Shown here one piece after another: positions 1 through 6,636 of a stretch of DNA of 6,751 bases. Position 1 is the stretch's first letter. The number at the start of each line of letters is the position of its first letter. The stretch comes from CAYFQV01 sp964413635. Its GTDB lineage: Bacteria > Spirochaetota > Spirochaetia > DSM-27196 > PWMO01. Both the position numbers and the translations under genes were made by a program. Where the stretch lies: the NCBI GenBank assembly GCA_964413635.1, contig CAYPTH010000147.1:1-6751 (forward strand), written 5' to 3'. Under the pieces are notes generated by a model. The model worked only from the letters and a program-made list of their open reading frames with translations. It was not told the DNA's origin and ran no database searches.

Positions 1-4
1 TCTC

Positions 5-35
5 TTGACCGCGGCCGCACGGAGTGCGGTACATT
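5..35 (+). promoter_or_regulatory. Weak candidate promoter for the J-protein gene, with an internal dyad
   Basis: TTGACC at 5-10 (five of six to the sigma-70 -35 consensus) is followed after 19 bases by TACATT at 30-35 (four of six to -10). The spacing is longer than ideal. A perfect 6-bp inverted repeat, CCGCAC-GGA-GTGCGG, lies at 15-29 between the two boxes and could be an operator or the end of an upstream unit. If this promoter is used, the transcript would begin only a few bases before the start codon, which fits poorly with the AGAGG Shine-Dalgarno at 36-40. This is motif matching by eye only. Confidence 0.2.
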
Positions 36-40
36 AGAGG
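36..40 (+). promoter_or_regulatory. Ribosome binding site that decides the J-protein start
   Basis: AGAGG sits four bases before the ATG at 45 and lies inside the reading frame opened by the GTG at 24. This makes the ATG the more likely start. Confidence 0.5.
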
Positions 41-44
41 CGGC

Positions 45-716
45 ATGAGCAGGCGGCGGAAAGACCACTACGAGGCGCTCGGTATCTCGCGTGATGCAGA
101 TCAGGACGAGATACGTGCAGCCTATCGAAACAAGGCCAAGCGACACCATCCCGACCTCTCGAGCTCCGGTGACCCGCACGCCTTTCAAGAAGCCCAGAAC
201 GCCTACGACACCCTGCGCGATCCGAAGTCTCGACGCGCCTATGACGCCGAGCTGCGGAGAAGCGAAACCGGCTTCGGCGCTCGTCCCGGCGGAGCGCCCC
301 CGGGCACCTGGGAAACGGGCGGGTTCACCGGCGGAGCCTACCGGCGCGGCTCATCCACCTCCCCCTTGGACGACCTGGAGGCAATGGTAGAGGAGCTTCT
401 CCGGGGCGGCTTCGGCGGTGGTGGCGGGCCCCGGCGTCGCGGCCCCTTCCCCGACGAAGACCCCATGTATCCACCCGAGGGAGGTGAAGAGTTTAGCTTC
501 TCAGGGGCGAGTGGCCGCAGCGAGCCGGTGGAGTTCGATGTTCACATGTCCCCGGACGAGGCCTTCACCGGAGTCACGGCGCACCTTCAGTTAGATGAAG
601 GTGGCACCGTGGTAGTAGACATCCCCCCGGGTGTCCAGGACGGCCACGTCTTGCGCGCCCAATTCGAGGACCGCTTCGGGGTTCGCAGCCTCCGGATCAA
701 CGTCCGGGTTGTCTAG
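45..716 (+). CDS. Short DnaJ-like J-domain co-chaperone (no zinc finger, single C-terminal half-domain)
   Basis: Predicted 223-residue cytoplasmic J-protein, expected to stimulate the ATPase of a DnaK/Hsp70 partner and perhaps deliver substrate. The J domain spans about residues 7-70, with the invariant HPD at 35-37 and the helix IV motif RRAYDAEL near 63-70. Residues about 76-155 form a Gly/Pro/Arg-rich, Phe-containing linker. Residues about 159-223 resemble one DnaJ/CbpA C-terminal domain, including MSPDEAFTGV and DIPPGVQDG at about 192-200. No CxxCxGxG zinc repeats occur. CbpA is about 300 and DnaJ about 375 residues, so this is a compact form with only one C-terminal half; the frame ends at a normal stop, with no sign of a frameshift. 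The ATG at 45 is chosen because AGAGG lies at 36-40; an in-frame GTG at 24 is less likely. It converges on the HtrA-type protease gene, 23 bases away. The J domain is certain; the client is unknown. Confidence 0.9.
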   Translation: MSRRRKDHYEALGISRDADQDEIRAAYRNKAKRHHPDLSSSGDPHAFQEAQNAYDTLRDPKSRRAYDAELRRSETGFGARPGGAPPGTWETGGFTGGAYRRGSSTSPLDDLEAMVEELLRGGFGGGGGPRRRGPFPDEDPMYPPEGGEEFSFSGASGRSEPVEFDVHMSPDEAFTGVTAHLQLDEGGTVVVDIPPGVQDGHVLRAQFEDRFGVRSLRINVRVV

Positions 717-739
717 GGGCCCCCTGCCCGAGCCGCCGT

Positions 740-2167
740 CTATCGGTCGAGCTTCAGAGTCTCCGTCTCGCGACGGCGCCGGACCTCCAGGCTCACGTCC
801 CCGCGCGCCCCGTTCAGAGCCTCGTAGAACTCGGCAACTGAGCCAAGGCCCTCTTCGTCAACGTCGGAGATAAGATCTCCACGCCGGAGCCCCGCCTCCG
901 CGGCGGGAGTATTGGGCACTACGCCCGATACCACGACCCCGCGCTGCCAAAAGGGCAGGTCCAAACCATTGCGCATCTCTTCGGTGAGCTCCACAACCGT
1001 GAATCCGGGCCAGAGCCGGCTGTTGTCCTGAACCTCCTCGTCCGTTCCGCGCTCGGCTAAGGTCACGCGTACCGTGCGCTCCCGGCCGTTTCGCAGCAGT
1101 CCGAGGCGCACCCGAGATCCGACACGTTGCGTTCCAATTGCCCGAGAGAGGGCCGCCGTATTCTCCACGGCATTGCCGGCCACCTGGTAGATAAAGTCAC
1201 CCGGGAGCACTCCGGCACGATCCGCCGGTGAGTCGAGGTGCACGTTCGTCACGAAGGCGCCGCTGCGGTCGGTGAGCTCGAGCGCCTCGGCGACGCCGGG
1301 AAAGCGCTCTTCCGTGAGGTCCGCAATGGCCACGCCAAGCCAGCCGTAGCTGATTCTCCCCTTTTCAATGAAGTCGTTGATGGCCCGCTTTGCGTTGTTC
1401 ATGGGGATGGCAAAACCCAGACCGACGCTCCCGCCGCTTCGGGAGGCGATCCAGGTGTTGATGCCGACAACCTCGCCGTCCAGATTCACCAGAGCTCCGC
1501 CGGAGTTGCCGGGGTTGATGGCGGCATCGGTCTGAATGTAGTCGGTAAAACCGGCAATCGGTGAGCCGGGCTCGGGCTCACGGCCGACGGCGCTGACAAT
1601 GCCCACGGTCACCGTGGACTCAAAGCCGAAGGGGTTGCCCACGGCCAGGACCCAATCGCCGACCGACAGGGCATCAGAGTCTCCGAGGATCGCAATCGGC
1701 ACATTCTCCCGCGTATCAAAGGCCACCAGGGCGAGGTCGGTGCGCTCGTCGGCGGCTACCAGACGACCTTCGAACTCCCGTCCATCGGTCAGGACAATGT
1801 TGATCTCATCCGCCTTGCCGACCACGTGGGCGTTCGAGACAACGTAGACCGTGTCACCGTCCCTGCGAACGATCACGCCCGAGCCGAGGCCGTCGCGTCG
1901 GAACTCCCGCGACTCCCCGTCGGGCTGTCCGAAGAAGAAGTCGAAGGGAGAGCGGAACTGCGGAACCCGCTGTTCCACGACCTGAACGACGTTCACCTCC
2001 ACGACGACCGGCAGCACCTCGTCCACCACACTGTTGAAGACGTTCTGCAGCTGCCGGGCGACGTTGTTCTGTTGGGCCGCGGGCGACAGAGGCATCAACA
2101 GGCTTGTGTATACGACCGCCAGGGCCACCGAGGCCAACTTGAAGCTCTTGAGTTTCCACACCTTCAT
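740..2167 (-). CDS. Periplasmic Do/HtrA-family serine endoprotease (DegP/DegQ type)
   Basis: 475-residue S1C-family protease that degrades or holds misfolded envelope proteins in the periplasm. Residues 1-31 form a signal peptide: a Lys-rich start, a hydrophobic core and a likely cut near SPAAQQ. The trypsin-like domain covers about 40-265. Its catalytic triad is His114 (SNAHVVG), Asp144 (ERTDLALV) and Ser222 (GNSGGAL). PDZ1 is about 273-371 (YGWLGVAI) and PDZ2 about 385-473. Length and two PDZ domains match DegP/DegQ and exclude DegS, which has one PDZ domain and a membrane anchor. The loop between the first strand and the His (about 66-92) is short and the protein has no cysteine, unlike E. 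coli DegP with its disulfide in that loop, so it is closer to DegQ or MucD in style. The ATG at 2167 has AGGAG six bases upstream. Family is certain; the exact paralogue is not. Confidence 0.96.
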   Translation of the reverse strand: MKVWKLKSFKLASVALAVVYTSLLMPLSPAAQQNNVARQLQNVFNSVVDEVLPVVVEVNVVQVVEQRVPQFRSPFDFFFGQPDGESREFRRDGLGSGVIVRRDGDTVYVVSNAHVVGKADEINIVLTDGREFEGRLVAADERTDLALVAFDTRENVPIAILGDSDALSVGDWVLAVGNPFGFESTVTVGIVSAVGREPEPGSPIAGFTDYIQTDAAINPGNSGGALVNLDGEVVGINTWIASRSGGSVGLGFAIPMNNAKRAINDFIEKGRISYGWLGVAIADLTEERFPGVAEALELTDRSGAFVTNVHLDSPADRAGVLPGDFIYQVAGNAVENTAALSRAIGTQRVGSRVRLGLLRNGRERTVRVTLAERGTDEEVQDNSRLWPGFTVVELTEEMRNGLDLPFWQRGVVVSGVVPNTPAAEAGLRRGDLISDVDEEGLGSVAEFYEALNGARGDVSLEVRRRRETETLKLDR

Positions 2168-2173
2168 GACTTT

Positions 2174-2178
2174 CTCCT
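2174..2178 (-). promoter_or_regulatory. Shine-Dalgarno of the HtrA-type protease gene
   Basis: Read on the minus strand, AGGAG lies six bases before the ATG at 2167. It is the best-formed ribosome binding site in the window and supports this start, which also gives a well-formed signal peptide. Confidence 0.7.
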
Positions 2179-2190
2179 GTACGCGTTACA

Positions 2191-2219
2191 GAGATAGCCA
2201 TGCCGGGCGCCGGCGTCAA
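2191..2219 (-). promoter_or_regulatory. Candidate sigma-70-type promoter of the protease gene
   Basis: On the minus strand, TTGACG (2219-2214, five of six to the -35 consensus) is followed after 17 bases by TATCTC (2196-2191, three of six to -10). The inferred start near 2184 leaves a leader of under 20 bases ending in the AGGAG ribosome site. An inverted repeat, GCCGG-GCG-CCGGC (2202-2214), fills much of the spacer and touches the -35 box, so it could bind a regulator. I saw no well-spaced sigma-E-like pair (GGAACTT and TCTGA), although degP genes often have one in enterics. Confidence 0.35.
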
Positions 2220-2233
2220 CTTCAAATTCGTCG

Positions 2234-2262
2234 TTGCCTCGAATGGATCTATCGGGTATTCT
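2234..2262 (+). promoter_or_regulatory. Candidate sigma-70-type promoter of the propeller-GGDEF gene
   Basis: TTGCCT (2234-2239) and TATTCT (2257-2262) each match four of six consensus bases and are separated by an ideal 17 bases. The inferred transcript start near 2269 would place the upstream in-frame TTG (2234) and ATG (2243) inside the promoter, so translation would have to begin further down, most simply at the ATG at 2354. The -35 box lies 14 bases from the -35 box of the divergent protease promoter. Confidence 0.35.
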
Positions 2263-2353
2263 CAAGAAAACTCATCAGGAGAAGCGCCCCATTTCTGCAT
2301 CTTCACCCGTATTCTCGACCTCGATTGCATGGCGCCTAACAAAGCAACGCAGC

Positions 2354-5300
2354 ATGAGACTCGGCTTCGTCGTTCTCTTTGCCCTTGCCGTCGGTGAGCT
2401 CCCCGGGGCAATCTCGGTTGATCCGGATGAAGCCTTCTTTGACCACTACGGCCGCGAAGAGGGTCTCTCGAGCAGCGCCGTGTCATGCATTATCCAAGAC
2501 GACGAGGGTTTTCTCTGGTTCGGCACGCAGGGTGGCCTGAACCGTTTCGACGGCGAGAATGTCGTCACCTTCAAGCATGAGCCCTTCGTCGAGAACAGTC
2601 TCCCCCACGACCTGATTCAGACCATGTACGAGGATCCCAGCGAGCCCTATCTCTGGATCGGGACCTACCGAGGCCTGGCGCGCTTCAACAGGGAAACCCG
2701 CGAGTTTCGCAGCTACCGAAAGGAGATTGGTAACCCCCGGTCCTTGAGCAACGACGTCGTGACCGCAATTGCCCGGGATGAAGACGGCACGGTGTGGGTC
2801 GGCACCCTCGACGGCCTCAACCGCTTGGACCCGGAGACGGGAGACGTACAGCGCATTACCACGCAGGGCGGCATCCCCGGCCTCCCGCACGATACCATTC
2901 GATCGCTGCGGATCGACGACGAGAACCGCCTATGGATCGCAAGCTACGGCGGATTGGCCGTCATGGAAGCGCCTCGCGATCGCATCGACCTCATCCTCTC
3001 TCCCGAGGAGCTCCCGAGTCCCTACGTCATGGCGCTGCACCGGGTCGAGGATCGAGACCAGCTGTGGCTCGGATTGTGGGACGGTGGCCTGGTACGCTAC
3101 GACGTACCGACGGGCAATACTCAGACCTACTCCCTTCCCGACAGCCGCGTCTATAGCCTCATTAGCCATGAGGGCCGCTACATCTTTACCGCCACCTGGG
3201 GCGGCGGCCTCTTTCGCCTCGACACCGAGACCGGAGGAATTGCCGCGTTTCGGCAAGACCCGACGCGGCGCTTTACCCTGAGTCACGACACCGTGTACTC
3301 CTTGGCCTTTGACGACGCGGGAGCGCTGTGGATCGGGACCAACGGAGGAGGCGTAAACCGGCTCAGCAACGCGAAACGCAACTACATGCGCTTCCACTTT
3401 ATGCCCGACCGAGGCGACGGCATTACGCAGGGAAAGATCACGCGGATCTACCGGGATTCCCGAGACACGCTGTGGATCGGCACCTACAACGGTGGACTGA
3501 ATCGCTACGTGCCGCAGCGCGACGCCATGGTGCACTACCGAGCCGATCCCGACGCCCCACGGCAGATCAGCAACGACATTGTCACATCCATCTTTGAGGA
3601 CTCCGGCGGAACACTCTGGGTCGGCACCAACGACGGCCTCAACCGCTACAACCGCCAGGCGGACGGCTTCGTGACCCTTCGTCACGATCCGGAGGATCCG
3701 AACTCAATTCCCGACGACATTGTTTACGAAATTGCCGAGGACCCCGACGGCAGCCTTTGGCTCGGCACCTACTCGGAGGGAGTTAGTCGATGGAACCGCG
3801 AGACGGACACGTTCACGCACTACCCGCACGATCCCGAGGATCCAACGAGCCTGAGCGACAACCTGGTCTACGACATCCTGCGCGACTCTCGAGACCGGAT
3901 CTGGGTTGCCACGAACCGCGGACTCAACCGCTTCGACCGCAGTACGGGCGAGTGGCTCCGCTACTTCCACGTGCCGGGCACGCCGGGCAGTCTCTCCACC
4001 GACAGCCTACGCCATCTCTTCGAAGCCTCCGACGGCACGCTCTGGATCGGTACAGTCAGCGGCGGTGTGAACCGGCTCAATGAGGCCGACAATAGCTTCA
4101 CCCACTTCACCGAAGCCGACGGACTTGCGGATAATACCGTCGTTGCCATCCAAGAGGACGACTCCGGCAAGCTCTGGTTCGCCACGACGAATGGCCTGTC
4201 CGTATTCGATCCCGAGACCGAGCGCGTTACCAACCTGGACGAAGACGACGGGATCGGCGGCATGGAGTTCAATGCCGGATCTCTCAAGGACGATGACGGC
4301 ACACTCTGGTTCGGTGGGATCCACGGCGTCACGGCCATCAACAACGCGGTGCTTACGGACAACACACACAAGCCCACCGTGCATGTAACCGGCGTCACGG
4401 TCATGAGCAATGAGATTGACCCCGTGGGCCAGTCCTTCGACGGCGATACCATTGCGCTTTCCTACCAAGACAAATCCGTGAGTTTTGAGTTTGTCGCCCT
4501 CGACTACGCCGCGCCGAGGGGCAACCGGTATCGCTACAAGCTCGACGGCTTCGACGCCGACTGGATCGACAACGGCACGCGGGGATTCACCACCTATACG
4601 AATCTGCCGGCGGGGAACTACACCTTTCGTGTAGACGGCAGCAATAACGACGGCGTGTGGAGCGACAACCCGGCAACACTCACGGTGACCGTGGACCGCT
4701 CGCCCTTCGCGCGGTGGTGGGCCTTTCTGCTATACGCCGCGGTACTTGCCCTCGCGGCACTCGTGGTCATTCGCCTCCGGGACCGCCGCGTCCTTGCCGA
4801 GCGGGTCGAGCAACTCAGCGACCAACGAACCCGACTGCAGAGCGACAACCGGCTGCTCGGGAAAATGTCCGTCACCGATCCCCTTACCGGGGCCTACAAC
4901 CGCCGCTACTTCGACTGGCGCCTGCAGGACTCGTGGAAGCGCGGCAAGAACGGCGGCTGGACCATTTCCGTTCTCATGGTCGACATTGACCGATTCAAAG
5001 AGTTCAACGACCGCTACGGCCATCCGGAAGGGGACGCGGCGCTGAAGCAGGTTGCCGCGACCATTATGCACCGCGTCGCCCGCTCCAATGACGTCGTGGC
5101 GCGCTACGGCGGAGAAGAGTTCGCCGTCCTGCTCCACGAAGCGGATGAAGATGGAGCACGACGCGTGGCCGCCGACATATGTGAGCTCGTTGAGGAAGTG
5201 CGGATTCCCCACGACGGGTCGGACGTTTCCTCCGTGGTGACCGTTAGCGTAGGCGTCTGCACCGTCTCCCCCGACGGCGGCGGGTCCGCGCCGAGCTTGT

Positions 5301-5377
5301 TAGCCGGCAGCGACCGAGCGCTCTACCGCGCCAAGCAGGCGGGACGGAACCGGGTGGCTAGCTGCGCCGACACGTAG
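2354..5377 (+). CDS. Transmembrane diguanylate cyclase with two periplasmic beta-propellers, Y_Y_Y domain and GGDEF domain
   Basis: 1007-residue inner-membrane sensor predicted to make cyclic di-GMP from two GTP in response to a periplasmic ligand. In order: a signal peptide-like stretch at 1-20; 14 propeller-blade motifs of the LWIGT..GLNR type from about 54 to 665 (Reg_prop family); a Y_Y_Y domain at about 717-781; one membrane helix at about 788-806; a charged signalling helix at about 808-837; and GGDEF from about 837 to 1002. The cyclase looks active: GGEEF at 919-923, metal-binding Asp877 in DIDRFK, and guanine-binding Asn885 and Asp894. An RSND inhibitory site lies five residues before GGEEF (910-913), so product feedback is likely. 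The sensor half is the architecture known from Bacteroides hybrid two-component systems, but here the output is GGDEF, with no kinase domain. The frame is open from a TTG at 2234; the ATG at 2354 is preferred for the signal peptide and promoter position, though its ribosome site is poor. The ligand is unknown. Confidence 0.92.
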   Translation: MRLGFVVLFALAVGELPGAISVDPDEAFFDHYGREEGLSSSAVSCIIQDDEGFLWFGTQGGLNRFDGENVVTFKHEPFVENSLPHDLIQTMYEDPSEPYLWIGTYRGLARFNRETREFRSYRKEIGNPRSLSNDVVTAIARDEDGTVWVGTLDGLNRLDPETGDVQRITTQGGIPGLPHDTIRSLRIDDENRLWIASYGGLAVMEAPRDRIDLILSPEELPSPYVMALHRVEDRDQLWLGLWDGGLVRYDVPTGNTQTYSLPDSRVYSLISHEGRYIFTATWGGGLFRLDTETGGIAAFRQDPTRRFTLSHDTVYSLAFDDAGALWIGTNGGGVNRLSNAKRNYMRFHFMPDRGDGITQGKITRIYRDSRDTLWIGTYNGGLNRYVPQRDAMVHYRADPDAPRQISNDIVTSIFEDSGGTLWVGTNDGLNRYNRQADGFVTLRHDPEDPNSIPDDIVYEIAEDPDGSLWLGTYSEGVSRWNRETDTFTHYPHDPEDPTSLSDNLVYDILRDSRDRIWVATNRGLNRFDRSTGEWLRYFHVPGTPGSLSTDSLRHLFEASDGTLWIGTVSGGVNRLNEADNSFTHFTEADGLADNTVVAIQEDDSGKLWFATTNGLSVFDPETERVTNLDEDDGIGGMEFNAGSLKDDDGTLWFGGIHGVTAINNAVLTDNTHKPTVHVTGVTVMSNEIDPVGQSFDGDTIALSYQDKSVSFEFVALDYAAPRGNRYRYKLDGFDADWIDNGTRGFTTYTNLPAGNYTFRVDGSNNDGVWSDNPATLTVTVDRSPFARWWAFLLYAAVLALAALVVIRLRDRRVLAERVEQLSDQRTRLQSDNRLLGKMSVTDPLTGAYNRRYFDWRLQDSWKRGKNGGWTISVLMVDIDRFKEFNDRYGHPEGDAALKQVAATIMHRVARSNDVVARYGGEEFAVLLHEADEDGARRVAADICELVEEVRIPHDGSDVSSVVTVSVGVCTVSPDGGGSAPSLLAGSDRALYRAKQAGRNRVASCADT
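2426..4350 (+). repeat. Fourteen propeller-blade repeats of about 47 codons
   Basis: Blade motifs begin at residues 54, 100, 147, 193, 237, 276, 325, 373, 421, 468, 516, 563, 607 and 651 of the 1007-residue protein, so the period is 39-49 and mostly 46-48 residues. Most read LW(I/V/F/L)GT followed by G(L/V)NR. Blades 4 to 6 and 13 to 14 are the most divergent. Fourteen blades fit two seven-bladed propellers, as known for sensor domains of hybrid two-component systems. The division after blade seven is inferred, not visible as a break. Confidence 0.85.
4502..4696 (+). other. Y_Y_Y (Reg_prop-associated) domain coding segment
   Basis: Residues about 717-781 of the propeller-GGDEF protein carry the usual signatures of this immunoglobulin-like domain: DYAAPRGNRYRYKLDGFD, then DWIDNG, Y-T-NLPAGNYTFRV and a closing strand LTVTV. 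In this family it couples the propellers to the adjoining membrane helix. Confidence 0.8.
4862..5359 (+). other. GGDEF diguanylate cyclase domain coding segment
   Basis: It starts with the typical DPLTGAYNRR motif after the signalling helix, and contains VDIDRFKEFN, the GHPEGD loop, the RSND inhibitory site and RYGGEEF, ending in the common ADRALY-like helix (here SDRALYRAKQAGRNR). Nothing essential is missing, so I expect catalytic activity rather than a degenerate GTP sensor. There is no EAL domain. Confidence 0.88.
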
Positions 5378-5406
5378 ACGATCGTATTACGCAGCTGAGG
5401 CATACA

Positions 5407-6618
5407 TCATACCACCGTCACGAAGCGCCCGAGCAGTGAGATGAGCAGGTAGCTCACGCCGCCGACGACCACCGCAGCGACCAGGCCCGCCAGGAAGGGC
5501 TTGAAGCCGAGCTCCTTGAGCTTGCCGAAGCGCGTGCTCAGGCCCACGCCCGCCAACGCCACCACCAGGAAGTTCACCGCCCATCTGCGGATGCCGCCGT
5601 ACAACGAGGTCCACGCCTCGGCACCGAAGAGGCCCAAGGCGGACCCAGACGCATCCAAGGTCACATCACCCACCGATCGCAGCACGGCAAAGAGGATGAA
5701 CCCGACAATGAACAGGGGAAAGAACTTGGCAACGTTGAAACGCGGGCGCGACTCGGCAACCGCGGCGCGAGCCACCGAGGGTGCGGCGTCCGCAGCGCTC
5801 CGGCTGTAGGCGTAGGCCATCCCGGGAATCACGAGGGCCATGAAGATGTTGCGCACCAGCTTGGTCACCACCGCCACGTTCAACGCGTCCGGGCGGCCGT
5901 AGACCTCGGCGTACAGGAGGCCGGCACCGGTCACCTGCGATGTGTCGTGAACCGCGGTGCCGAGGAAGAGCCCGGCTCGGACCGGATCGCCGGCGAAGAT
6001 TGCGTTGGCCAGATAGGGATAGGCGATCGTGGCAATGATCCCGAAGACGGTAATCACGCTCACGGCGTACGCGGTCTCTTCCTCCCGGGCGTCGATTGCC
6101 GGCCCCGTCGCAACAATCGCCGAGACCCCACAGATCGAGGTTCCCACAGCAATGAGCGTGGCCAGCTTTCCCGGCAAGCCCATGAGCCGCGCCAGAAGCA
6201 GCGTAAAGGCCAGCGCCCCCACAATGCAGCCGAGCACAATGGGCACACCCAAGGCACCGAGCCTGGCAACCTCCGCAATACTGAGGCGAATGCCCAGGAA
6301 GATGATCCCGAGCCGCAGCACCTTCCCCACCGCGAACCGCAATCCCGGCGTCAGCCACTGCGGCAGCGCAACCACATTGCCAATGACCAAGCCCAGCACG
6401 ATGGCCGTCATGACCGCCGAGATCGGCGACGTGTCCAGATTCAAGAGCTCGAGGCCGATGTAATCGCTCAGCCACACGCTCAAGGCCGCCAGCCCGCCGG
6501 CCAGAATGATCCCCGGCACCAAGGTGTGGATCTTCCCGGCGGGCACGCCGAACACGGCCCCGAAAAGCCGATCTCCCCTCCCCGCTGCATTCGCTCGTCC
6601 CGCAAACTCTTGCGCCAT
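5407..6618 (-). CDS. YeiH/UPF0324-family membrane protein (putative sulfate exporter family transporter)
   Basis: 403-residue inner-membrane protein with about ten hydrophobic segments (near residues 31-50, 66-85, 100-115, 122-143, 152-173, 184-203, 248-271, 299-315, 346-362 and 373-396). Family signatures are GTSICGVSAIVATGPAI at about 159-175 and GTAVHDTSQVTGAG at about 220-233. Family members are annotated as putative sulfate exporters, but the substrate is poorly established, so I would not assert it. Relatives are about 330-480 residues, so this is full length, with a soluble loop at about 273-293. Two start codons are possible: the ATG at 6633 has only weak GAAAG upstream, while the ATG at 6618 has GGGGAG four bases upstream and is preferred; the choice alters five residues. 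It converges on the cyclase gene, with 29 bases between the stops. Homologues are often next to a LysR-type regulator gene; none is inside this window. Confidence 0.9.
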   Translation of the reverse strand: MAQEFAGRANAAGRGDRLFGAVFGVPAGKIHTLVPGIILAGGLAALSVWLSDYIGLELLNLDTSPISAVMTAIVLGLVIGNVVALPQWLTPGLRFAVGKVLRLGIIFLGIRLSIAEVARLGALGVPIVLGCIVGALAFTLLLARLMGLPGKLATLIAVGTSICGVSAIVATGPAIDAREEETAYAVSVITVFGIIATIAYPYLANAIFAGDPVRAGLFLGTAVHDTSQVTGAGLLYAEVYGRPDALNVAVVTKLVRNIFMALVIPGMAYAYSRSAADAAPSVARAAVAESRPRFNVAKFFPLFIVGFILFAVLRSVGDVTLDASGSALGLFGAEAWTSLYGGIRRWAVNFLVVALAGVGLSTRFGKLKELGFKPFLAGLVAAVVVGGVSYLLISLLGRFVTVV

Positions 6619-6636
6619 TCCGCTCCCCACCATTAA

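Noticed and set aside
11..18. GCGGCCGC palindrome near the left edge
   Set aside because: It is an ordinary self-complementary octamer expected in high-GC DNA; nothing suggests a cloning junction or a regulatory role.
1826..2197. 123-residue plus-strand frame opposite the start of the protease gene
   Set aside because: It is antisense to the signal peptide and first protease strands, has no known domain and no supporting ribosome site.
2200..2397. 65-residue plus-strand frame in the divergent junction
   Set aside because: It begins in the candidate protease promoter, lacks a Shine-Dalgarno and overlaps the cyclase start in another frame; a leader peptide is possible but nothing supports it.
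2930..3685. 251-residue open frame on the minus strand inside the propeller-GGDEF gene
   Set aside because: It is antisense to a strongly conserved repeat region, has no recognisable domain, and its Val/Gly/Ala/Asp-rich repeats mirror the blade repeats on the other strand. It is a typical high-GC shadow.
2426..4350. Regular repeats considered as a CRISPR or other DNA repeat array
   Set aside because: The roughly 140-base period is in frame and encodes conserved blade motifs with many silent differences, so it is a protein repeat.
5378..5406. Possible bidirectional terminator between the cyclase and YeiH-like genes
   Set aside because: Only very short palindromes (ACGATCGT, CAGCTG) are present, with no stable stem or T-run.
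5666..6475. 269-residue open frame on the minus strand, in a different frame from the YeiH-like gene
   Set aside because: It overlaps the gene with clear YeiH signatures and translates to His/Arg/Gly/Cys-rich sequence without membrane segments or a known motif.
5947..6636. 229-residue open frame on the plus strand, antisense to the YeiH-like gene
   Set aside because: Its composition is Arg/Asn/Gln/His-rich low complexity and it lies fully opposite a well-supported gene.
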